5,209 nt of DNA from Gemmatimonadota bacterium (GTDB taxonomy: Bacteria > Gemmatimonadota > Gemmatimonadetes > Gemmatimonadales > GWC2-71-9): the NCBI GenBank assembly GCA_003221985.1, contig QHUQ01000247.1:1-5209 (forward strand). The letters run 5' to 3'. Position 1 is the first letter of the stretch. The number at the start of each line of letters is the position of its first letter. Positions 1 to 5,209 of the stretch are shown here, piece after piece. The position numbers and the translations under genes are program-made. The notes beneath the pieces were generated by a model, which did not search any database, had not been told where the DNA came from, and was given only the letters and a program-made list of their open reading frames with translations.

Positions 1-848
1 AGGCGGTGGGGCAGGCCGACCCGGCGACGGCGCTGGAAACAATTCTCGCGACGACCAGCTACGAGCAGTACCTGGCCGATGAGGGCGCCGACGGCATGGA
101 GCGCATCGAGAACGTGCGCGAGCTGATTGCCGGCGCCGCCGCGTGGGCGGAGGTGCAGGACCCCGACGCCGCGGAAGGCACCGGCACTCCCGTGGAGCGC
201 TACCTCACGCAGGCCGCCCTCATCACGCCCGTGGACGAGGATCAGAACGAGCCCGGTGTCACGCTGCTCACCGCGCACATGGCGAAGGGACTCGAGTGGC
301 CGATCGTGGCGCTCGCGGGTCTGGAGGATGTACTCTTCCCGCTCGGTCGCTCGACCGAGCAGCCGGGCGGCGTCGAAGAAGAGCGACGATTATGCTACGT
401 GGGTCTCACGCGCGCGCGCGAAAAGTTGTATCTCTCATGGGCGCGCACGCGGTATCGCAACGGCCGGCTGGAACTTGCGGAGCCGTCACGCTTTCTCGAG
501 GCGCTGCCGCCGGAAGTCGTCGAGGAGCGGAGCACGACGCCCTCGTGGAAGCCGCTGCGCGGGTCGGGAGCGATGCCGCCACGGCCGTCACGGCCTCGTG
601 GCGCCGCGGCGCGGCGGCTGCCGCCGGACGTCGGATTTCCCGAAGACGTGTCGCAGGACGCGCCACGCTACGTCAAAGGTGAGCGCGTGCGCCACCGCAA
701 GTTCGGCGGCGGGATCGTGCGCGCGGTGTCGGGTGAAGGCCGCGACCTGCGCGTGAGTGTGGACTTCGACGATCCGGACATCGGCACTAAGCAACTGCTC
801 GTCGCCTATGCGGGCCTCGAGCGCGATTGGGAAGGAGAAGGGGCATGA
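1..848 (+). CDS. pcrA: PcrA/UvrD-type superfamily 1 DNA helicase, C-terminal part (5' end outside window)
   Basis: This is the 3' end of a 3'-5' DNA helicase gene of the UvrD/PcrA/Rep family, which acts in repair and in removing blocks ahead of replication. The reading frame is open from base 3, so the gene starts upstream; the GTG at 6 is just an internal Val codon. Helicase motif V is visible at about 255-299 (TLLTAHMAKGLEWP) and motif VI at about 375-419 (EEERRLCYVGLTRAR, carrying the arginine that contacts ATP). A Pro/Arg/Ala-rich linker follows at about 515-665. At about 669-827 is a small domain (YVKGERVRHRKFGGGIV...) matching the Tudor-like C-terminal domain of PcrA/UvrD, which in studied homologues binds RNA polymerase. 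Motifs I-IV lie outside the window. The stop overlaps the gatC start (ATGA). Whether to name it pcrA or uvrD cannot be settled from this part. Confidence 0.93.
   Translation, partial: AVGQADPATALETILATTSYEQYLADEGADGMERIENVRELIAGAAAWAEVQDPDAAEGTGTPVERYLTQAALITPVDEDQNEPGVTLLTAHMAKGLEWPIVALAGLEDVLFPLGRSTEQPGGVEEERRLCYVGLTRAREKLYLSWARTRYRNGRLELAEPSRFLEALPPEVVEERSTTPSWKPLRGSGAMPPRPSRPRGAAARRLPPDVGFPEDVSQDAPRYVKGERVRHRKFGGGIVRAVSGEGRDLRVSVDFDDPDIGTKQLLVAYAGLERDWEGEGA
832..837 (+). promoter_or_regulatory. Ribosome binding site of gatC
   Basis: AAGGAG lies 7 nt before the ATG at 845, an ideal Shine-Dalgarno spacing. It decides the gatC start in favour of 845 over the in-frame TTG at 827, which would place the site inside the gene. 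It lies within the last codons of the helicase gene. Confidence 0.8.
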
Positions 849-1138
849 GTGTGTCGCGGGAGGAAGTCCTCCGCATCGCCCAGCTGGCGGAGCTCGACGT
901 GGAGGAAGAGGCGTTGCCGACGCTTGCCGAACAGATGTCGCGCATCCTCGATTACGCGGCGCAGCTGAGCGCGGTGCCGGCGAACGGCACGGTCAAGGTC
1001 TTCGTGCCCGGTCCCGACGCGATCCGATTCCGCGCTGACGAGGTCACTCCGTCCGGGCTCGCGTTTGGTCCCGAGGAGTTCGCACCAGACTTCAAGGAGG
1101 GCTTCTTCGTCGTGCCGAAGCTTGGCCAGTTCGAGTGA
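845..1138 (+). CDS. gatC: Asp-tRNA(Asn)/Glu-tRNA(Gln) amidotransferase subunit C
   Basis: GatC is the small cytoplasmic subunit that wraps between GatA and GatB and stabilises the GatCAB amidotransferase. The product is 97 residues, the normal GatC length of about 95-100. The N-terminal two-helix region is typical (EEVLRIAQLAELDVEEE..., with a second helix around residues 24-42 ending DYAAQLSAVP). The C-terminal part has the usual extended region with RADEV at about residues 63-67 and the characteristic ending GFFVVPKLGQFE. The ATG at 845 is chosen because a strong Shine-Dalgarno site precedes it and it overlaps the helicase stop by four bases (ATGA). The 3' end overlaps the gatA start (GTGA), indicating operon membership and probable translational coupling. 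Nothing in the sequence looks damaged. Confidence 0.95.
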   Translation: MSVSREEVLRIAQLAELDVEEEALPTLAEQMSRILDYAAQLSAVPANGTVKVFVPGPDAIRFRADEVTPSGLAFGPEEFAPDFKEGFFVVPKLGQFE

Positions 1139-2502
1139 GTGACGCAAAAGCGGTCGCCGACCGCCTGGTGAAAGTGAAGCGCCTCAACGCGCTACTCACC
1201 CCTCCCAAAGAGCTCCGCAAATCGCTCAACACCCAGATCGCCGCGGCGCGTCCGACGGGCGTGCTGTACGGCATGCCGGTCGCCGTGAAGGACAACATCT
1301 CCACGCTGGAATTCACGACGACTTGCGGCTCACGCATTCTCGAAGGGTATCGCTCGCCGTATGAAGCCACCGCCGTCACCAAGCTCAAGGCGGCCGGCGC
1401 CCTGATCGCGGGCAAGACCAACTGCGACGAATTTGCAATGGGCTCGTCGACCGAGCACTCGGCCTACGGCCGTGTATTGCACCCACTCGACAAGACGCGC
1501 GTGCCCGGCGGCTCGTCCGGCGGATCGGCGGCGCTCGTCGGCGCGGGCGCCGTACCCGCGGCGCTCGGCTCGGAGACGGGCGGCTCGGTGCGGCAGCCAG
1601 CCGCGTTCTGCGGCATCGTCGGCATCAAGCCGACCTACGGTCGCGTCAGCCGCTACGGCCTCGTTGCTTTCGGCTCGTCGCTCGATCAAATCGGCGTGTT
1701 CGGCCGCAGCGTGCACGATGCCGCGCGCGTGCTGTCCGTGATCAGCGGGCGCGATCCCAGAGACTCGACGTGCGAGGACCGCGACCCGCTGCGGCTGCCC
1801 ACGGTGCCCGAGTCGTTGCAGGGCTTCGTGGTCGGCCTGCCGAAGGAGTACTTCCCGCCCGAGCTCGATCCGGCCGTGCGGCGCGCGTGCGAGCGGGCCA
1901 TCAGAATGATGAAAGAGCTGGGAGCCGCCGTCCGCGAAGTCTCCCTGCCGCATACGCCGTACGCCGTGCCGACCTACTACGTCATCGCGCCGGCCGAGGC
2001 CTCGTCCAACCTGGCCCGCTACGACGGGGTCCGGTATGGGCCGCGGTTCAACGGGGCCACGGATCTGCGCAGTCTGTATCGCGCGACGCGCGGGCAAGGC
2101 TTCGGACCGGAGGTGCGCCGCCGCATTCTGGTGGGTACCTACGTCCTGTCGTCGGGTTACTACGACGCCTACTACCGGCGTGCCCAGCAGATGCGGGCGC
2201 TGATCGCCCAGGACTTCCGGAACGTGTTCGATCGCGGCGTAGACTTGCTGTTTACGCCGACCGTTCCCACTCCCGCGTTCAAGGCGGGGGAAAAGCTCGC
2301 CGATCCGATTGCGATGTACCTGTCCGACATCTTCACCGTGACGGCGAATCTCGCCGGCCTGCCGGCCATCTCCCTGCCGATCGGCCGAGTGAAGGGGTTA
2401 CCGATCGGCGGGCAATTGATCGGCCAGGCGTTCCTCGAGGATGAGATGATCGAGGCCGCGTATGCGCTCGAGCGCGTGGTCCCCGCGACGGACGAGGCGT
2501 GA
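1135..2502 (+). CDS. gatA: Asp-tRNA(Asn)/Glu-tRNA(Gln) amidotransferase subunit A (glutaminase)
   Basis: GatA is the amidase-signature subunit that hydrolyses glutamine and passes ammonia through a channel to GatB. The product is 455 residues. The Ser-cisSer-Lys triad is complete: Lys52 in AVKDNI, Ser127 in GGSSGGSA and Ser151 in GSETGGSVRQPA. The spacings of 75 and 99 residues from the lysine equal those I recall for characterised amidase-signature enzymes (S. aureus GatA, FAAH). Other family blocks are FAMGSSTEHSA (100-110), GIKPTYGRVSRYGLVAF (163-179) and APAEASSNLARYDG (285-298). The start is GTG, overlapping the gatC stop, with no close Shine-Dalgarno site, so translation is probably coupled to gatC. 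The N-terminus is about 27 residues shorter than in S. aureus GatA; the frame upstream shows no homologous extension or nearby start. The 3' end overlaps gatB. Confidence 0.97.
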   Translation: MSDAKAVADRLVKVKRLNALLTPPKELRKSLNTQIAAARPTGVLYGMPVAVKDNISTLEFTTTCGSRILEGYRSPYEATAVTKLKAAGALIAGKTNCDEFAMGSSTEHSAYGRVLHPLDKTRVPGGSSGGSAALVGAGAVPAALGSETGGSVRQPAAFCGIVGIKPTYGRVSRYGLVAFGSSLDQIGVFGRSVHDAARVLSVISGRDPRDSTCEDRDPLRLPTVPESLQGFVVGLPKEYFPPELDPAVRRACERAIRMMKELGAAVREVSLPHTPYAVPTYYVIAPAEASSNLARYDGVRYGPRFNGATDLRSLYRATRGQGFGPEVRRRILVGTYVLSSGYYDAYYRRAQQMRALIAQDFRNVFDRGVDLLFTPTVPTPAFKAGEKLADPIAMYLSDIFTVTANLAGLPAISLPIGRVKGLPIGGQLIGQAFLEDEMIEAAYALERVVPATDEA

Positions 2503-3290
2503 TGCCGCCCGCCTGGGAAACGATCATCGGGCTCGAGACGCACGTGCAGTTGCGCACCAAGTCAAAAATGTTCTGCGGCTGCTCCACGGCGTTCGGCGCT
2601 CCGCCCAACACCCAGGTATGCCCCGTCTGCCTGGGACTGCCGGGAGCGCTGCCGATGGCAAACGGCGCCGCCATCGGTCTCGCCGTCCGCGCCGCGCTCG
2701 CGCTCGGGTGCACGGTGCATCCCAAAAGCATCTTCGCGCGCAAGAACTATTTCTATCCCGATCTGCCCAAGGGATATCAGATCTCCCAATTCGATCAGCC
2801 GCTGGCGACGAGCGGCACGCTGTCGTTCCTCTCTGCCGAGCGCGGGGTGGTGAACGCCTCGATTGTGCGGCTGCACCTCGAGGAGGACGCGGGGAAGTCG
2901 ATTCACGATCGTTTTCCCAAGGCGACGGCGGTGGACCTCAATCGCTCGGGCGTACCGCTCATCGAGATCGTCGGCGGGCCGGATCTCCGCTCGCCGGCGG
3001 AAGCGCGCGCCTACCTGCAGACCCTGAAGCAGCTCCTCGAGTACATCGGGATCTCCGATTGCGACATGGAGAAGGGCAGCCTGCGCGTCGACGCGAACGT
3101 CTCCGTGCGGCGGTCCGGGGAGACGGCGCTCAACACGCGCACCGAGGTCAAGAACATCAACTCGTTTGCGTTCGTCGAGAAAGCGCTGACCGTGGAGCGC
3201 GATCGACAGATCGCGCTCACGCTACTTCCCCGATCCCGACCTGCCACCGCTGGTCCTGACGCCGGAGTTCGTCGCCGAGCAGCAGAGTGA
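2502..3290 (+). CDS. gatB: GatB N-terminal fragment (cradle domain) with out-of-frame tail
   Basis: Read as is, this frame gives 262 residues from the ATG at 2502. Residues 1-236, and probably the next three (IAL), are genuine GatB; about 23 following residues are out-of-frame and meaningless (Arg/Ala/Pro-rich). Visible GatB features are IGLETHVQL (9-17), a cysteine quartet Cys25, Cys27, Cys40 and Cys43 like a metal-binding ribbon, RKNYFYPDLPKGYQISQ (80-96), HLEEDAGKS (125-133), the GatB signature DLNRSGVPLIE (145-155) and TEVKNINSF (214-222). The ATG at 2502 overlaps the gatA stop (TGATG), and a GAGG at 2494-2497 sits 4 nt ahead. The GTG at 2499 is in frame but only 1 nt from that site, so it is less likely. 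The fragment lacks the helical and tail domains needed for tRNA binding and is unlikely to work alone. Confidence 0.8.
   Translation: MPPAWETIIGLETHVQLRTKSKMFCGCSTAFGAPPNTQVCPVCLGLPGALPMANGAAIGLAVRAALALGCTVHPKSIFARKNYFYPDLPKGYQISQFDQPLATSGTLSFLSAERGVVNASIVRLHLEEDAGKSIHDRFPKATAVDLNRSGVPLIEIVGGPDLRSPAEARAYLQTLKQLLEYIGISDCDMEKGSLRVDANVSVRRSGETALNTRTEVKNINSFAFVEKALTVERDRQIALTLLPRSRPATAGPDAGVRRRAAE
3195..3218. repeat. Perfect 10-bp inverted repeat (hairpin) at the gatB junction
   Basis: GAGCGCGATC at 3195-3204 and its exact reverse complement GATCGCGCTC at 3209-3218 are separated by the 4-nt loop GACA. It can form a GC-rich stem in DNA or RNA. It has no T-tract and lies inside gatB, so it is not a normal terminator. 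The gatB frame break falls in or immediately after its right arm. Confidence 0.85.
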
Positions 3291-3834
3291 GCTGCCCGAG
3301 CTGCCGGGGGCCAAACGCGACCGATTCGTCGCGACCTACGGCCTCAGCCGGGAGCACGCTACCGTCGTCACGGCCACGCGCGCCGTGGCGGATTATTTCG
3401 AGACCGTCGCGAAGACCAGCGCCGAGCCGCAGCACGCCGCCAACTGGGTCATGACCGAGGCGCTCGCCGACGCGAAGGACCACAACGATCAGCTGCGTGT
3501 ATCGCCTGCCGCGCTCTCGCAGATCATTGGGCTGGTCAAAGGCGGTACACTCAGTCACCAGGCGGCCAAGCGCGTCTTTGCCGAGGTCGCTGCGAAAGGC
3601 GGGGATCCACGTTCGGTCGCCGAGTCCCTCGGCGTGATCCAGGTGGCGGATACGAACGTCGTCGCGGGGTGGGTGACGGACGTTCTCGGCGCGCACGCGC
3701 CGGAAGTGGGGCGCTACAAGAACGGTGAAACGAAGCTGATGGCGTTCTTCGTGGGGCAGGTGATGCGGGCGTCGAAAGGCAAGGCCGACCCCAAGTTGGC
3801 GCAGCGCGTGCTCGAGGAGAAACTCGCGAGCTAG
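3220..3834 (+). CDS. gatB: GatB C-terminal fragment (helical and YqeY-like tail domains), out of frame with the 5' part
   Basis: This frame has no start codon of its own near its beginning; it is open from 3190, after a TGA at 3187-3189, and homology begins at RYFPDPDLPPL (3220). The first GTG is internal (3385) and has no Shine-Dalgarno site, so a gene caller may report only 3385-3834. The 204 residues cover the end of the cradle, the helical domain (SELPELPGAKRDRFV..., VADYFETV, AANWVMTEAL) and the YqeY-like tail domain from about 3490 on, with typical late motifs VKGGTLSHQAAKRVF, GGDPRSVAE and the GatB ending FFVGQVMRASKGKADPKL. In studied GatCAB structures this tail contacts tRNA. There are no stops or decayed blocks, which argues against an old pseudogene. 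Confidence 0.78.
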   Translation, partial: RYFPDPDLPPLVLTPEFVAEQQSELPELPGAKRDRFVATYGLSREHATVVTATRAVADYFETVAKTSAEPQHAANWVMTEALADAKDHNDQLRVSPAALSQIIGLVKGGTLSHQAAKRVFAEVAAKGGDPRSVAESLGVIQVADTNVVAGWVTDVLGAHAPEVGRYKNGETKLMAFFVGQVMRASKGKADPKLAQRVLEEKLAS

Positions 3835-3841
3835 TGCAGGT

Positions 3842-5116
3842 CTATCGTTTCGGCAGCGCCTGAATCAAATAATTTCCCACCCACTGCGCGGCAAAGGCGG
3901 CGAGCAGGAACAGAACAATCAGGCCCCATCCGAAGCCGCCGTCGATGCCGCGCATCTCGTCGCGCGCAACGAGCAGAATGCCGATCACCCCCAGGACCGC
4001 CAACACTCCCGTGTACCACGCCATCGTCGTCCGCGGCCAACCGGGCTGGCAGCGGAATGTCGCAGCGATCGGCATCGTCAACAGCAGCGACGTGACGACT
4101 CCTGCGAGCGCGGTGCTCGCGCCGGTGACGATGAACGTGACCATCGAGACCGCCGCGAAGCCGAGCGCCATCATCATGAGCGAGGACTGCAGGCGCTGAT
4201 CGTCCGAGAGCGCGAGCCGACCGAACCGGTTGAATCGCAGCGTCGTGTCGAAAACGGCAGGCCCGATCCAGGTCATCAGGGCAAACAGCACGTATGCCGC
4301 CAGGAGCGGCCAGATTAGTGGTCGCAACCCGGGCGCGGCGTCTGCGACCTGGCGCAGCCCGCGAAATGCGAGGTATCCCCCCAGCACCACGCCCCATTGC
4401 GCGCGGTGCGTGAGCGTATTCATCCACATGAAGTAACGCAGGAGCACGCGATAGATGCCGTAGCGCGCCTTCAGCGCCTCGACGATCCCGGCGCGAGCCG
4501 TGTCGAGCGTGGGATCCAGCCGCAGCGCCTCGCGAAAGCTCTCGAGCGCCGCCGCCGGGTCGCCGCGACGCAGCACCGTCCAGCCACGATTCGCGTGCGT
4601 CAGCGCATTTTCAGGATCTTTTGCCAGGGCGCCCTCGAGCGCCTTGGCGGCCTCGCGATGGCGGCCCAGCTGGCGCAGCGCCATCGCCCGCAGATTGAGC
4701 CCGCCGGCATGCTCGGGATCGAGCGCCAGCGCCTGATCGGCGGCCGCGAGGGCGTCCCGCCAGCGCCGCTGGTCGTAGCGAATCGCGGCAAGCAGCGAGA
4801 AGTAGCTCGGCGCTTCGGGCTCGCGGCGAATCGCCTCGGCCAGGGCGTCCGCCGCTTCTTCCAGCCGGTTGCGGTCGGTGAGAACACGGGCCAGCGCGTA
4901 GTGGACGATGCCGCGCTCGCTCCCACCGCCCACGGCCACTCGCGCTTCCGCTTCAGCTTCGTCGAAACGCTTTTGGGCGGTGAGACACAGCGCGAGCAGT
5001 GCGTGGCCTACAGGGTCGCCGGGATCCTGGGTCAATGCCTGCAGGAGCTCGCGCTCGGCGAGGTCGTACCGCCCCTGATCGAACAGAACGTACGCGCGCT
5101 CGCGACTGGCGGTCAT
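3842..5116 (-). CDS. TPR-repeat protein with C-terminal multi-pass membrane domain
   Basis: The product is 424 residues. Residues 1-203 hold six tandem tetratricopeptide repeats of 34 residues (about 1-33, 35-67, 69-101, 103-135, 137-169, 171-203), with recurring xLDPxx boundaries such as ALDPEHAG and RLDPTLD; such arrays are protein-binding scaffolds. From about 240 the protein is hydrophobic, with five to six probable membrane helices near 240-256 (weak), 265-285, 309-331, 333-353, 365-384 and 395-419. A conserved-looking stretch TTLRFNRFGRLALSDDQ (291-307) separates helices two and three, as in uncharacterised TPR-membrane proteins I recall from Bacteroidetes. There is no signal peptide, so the TPR part is probably cytoplasmic. 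The ATG at 5116 lies 3 nt after the stop of the preceding minus-strand gene; no strong Shine-Dalgarno site is seen, suggesting coupling. The specific role is unknown. Confidence 0.88.
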   Translation of the reverse strand: MTASRERAYVLFDQGRYDLAERELLQALTQDPGDPVGHALLALCLTAQKRFDEAEAEARVAVGGGSERGIVHYALARVLTDRNRLEEAADALAEAIRREPEAPSYFSLLAAIRYDQRRWRDALAAADQALALDPEHAGGLNLRAMALRQLGRHREAAKALEGALAKDPENALTHANRGWTVLRRGDPAAALESFREALRLDPTLDTARAGIVEALKARYGIYRVLLRYFMWMNTLTHRAQWGVVLGGYLAFRGLRQVADAAPGLRPLIWPLLAAYVLFALMTWIGPAVFDTTLRFNRFGRLALSDDQRLQSSLMMMALGFAAVSMVTFIVTGASTALAGVVTSLLLTMPIAATFRCQPGWPRTTMAWYTGVLAVLGVIGILLVARDEMRGIDGGFGWGLIVLFLLAAFAAQWVGNYLIQALPKR

Positions 5117-5119
5117 GGC

Positions 5120-5209
5120 TCAGAGTCTCAAGTAGGTGCGCACGGCGTCGTAGAAGCCACTATCATTCGCGTACAGCACGTAGTTGCGCGCGGTCCCGAA
5201 CCAGTCTCG
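5120..5209 (-). CDS. C-terminal end of an unidentified protein (5' end outside window)
   Basis: On the minus strand a frame is open from the window edge to a TGA at 5122-5120, giving the last 29 residues of a protein (RDWFGTARNYVLYANDSGF followed by YDAVRTYLRL). It is aromatic-rich and mostly soluble-looking. It ends 3 nt before the start of the TPR-membrane gene on the same strand, which supports it being real and co-transcribed. The fragment is too short for me to assign a family. Confidence 0.6.
   Translation of the reverse strand, partial: RDWFGTARNYVLYANDSGFYDAVRTYLRL

Larger units (their letters stand above)
2502..3834 (+). pseudogene. gatB: gatB, disrupted by an out-of-frame internal deletion (or sequence error)
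   Basis: The whole locus encodes GatB, the subunit that uses ATP to activate the side chain of Glu-tRNA(Gln) or Asp-tRNA(Asn) before amidation. The 5' part (2502-3209, 236 codons) and the 3' part (3220-3834, 204 codons) both match GatB closely but lie in different frames. Family members have about 35-36 residues between the RQ codons ending at 3209 and the RYFP motif starting at 3220; here only 10 bases separate them. Restoring that segment gives about 476 residues, the usual GatB length, so about 95-100 bases are missing. The segment normally contains the conserved ETR and MR.KE stretches. Conservation on both sides is undecayed, so the lesion is very recent or an assembly artefact. A programmed frameshift would not explain missing conserved residues. 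Confidence 0.85.

Noticed and set aside
409..420. (CG)6 alternating tract, possible Z-DNA former
   Set aside because: It encodes the invariant TRAR of helicase motif VI with ordinary high-GC codons, so coding explains it.
1330..2097. Long minus-strand open frame opposite gatA
   Set aside because: It is a low-complexity Arg/Ala/Gly-rich shadow frame with no recognisable domain, opposite a strongly conserved gene; typical of high-GC DNA.
2354..2369. Repeated GCCGGC palindromes, possible hairpin
   Set aside because: They lie in the conserved NLAGLPAI block of gatA and reflect codon choice in GC-rich DNA; no other sign of a regulatory role.
3187..3290. Programmed ribosomal frameshift joining the two gatB parts
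   Set aside because: No slippery run is seen, and a frame change alone could not restore the roughly 35 conserved residues that are absent from the DNA.
3823..3830. CTCGCGAG palindrome at the end of gatB as a terminator
   Set aside because: It has no loop and no T-tract, and it encodes the final conserved residues of GatB.
3831..4427. Minus-strand open frame of 198 codons overlapping the TPR gene in another frame
   Set aside because: It is Arg/His/Ala-rich and overlaps the membrane domain of the TPR protein, whose frame shows clear transmembrane helices; shadow frame.

Overview
The window is high-GC bacterial DNA, almost fully coding, with short or overlapping gene junctions. Gene content and protein style (a PcrA/UvrD-type helicase leading directly into gatCAB, and a TPR-membrane protein of a kind I associate with Bacteroidetes/Gemmatimonadota-type genomes) suggest an environmental bacterium, possibly Gemmatimonadota. 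That placement is inference with low to moderate confidence. I see no phage, IS, CRISPR, tRNA or rRNA signal.

Positions 1-3834, plus strand: the 3' end of a PcrA/UvrD superfamily 1 helicase gene, followed by gatC, gatA and gatB. The stop and start codons overlap at every junction (ATGA, GTGA, TGATG), so this is a tight, probably translationally coupled operon. GatCAB is the tRNA-dependent amidotransferase that converts Glu-tRNA(Gln) and/or Asp-tRNA(Asn) to Gln-tRNA(Gln)/Asn-tRNA(Asn). GatA liberates ammonia from glutamine, GatB activates the mischarged tRNA with ATP, and GatC scaffolds the complex.

The main anomaly is in gatB. Its N-terminal 236 codons and C-terminal 204 codons are both intact and well conserved, but they lie in different reading frames. 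The roughly 33-36 codons that should join them, including the conserved region just before RYFP, are missing. An out-of-frame loss of about 95-100 bp is centred on 3210-3220. A perfect 10-bp inverted repeat with a 4-nt loop sits exactly at the junction. This is either a recent inactivating deletion or, perhaps more likely for an important enzyme, a sequencing/assembly dropout at a hairpin.

Positions 3842-5209, minus strand: a gene for a six-repeat TPR protein with a C-terminal multi-helix membrane domain, ending 7 bp from the gatB stop in a convergent arrangement. Three bases upstream of its start is the last 29 codons of another minus-strand gene that runs out of the window. These two probably form an operon of unknown role. 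I found no new biological system here; the broken gatB with its hairpin junction is the item worth checking.
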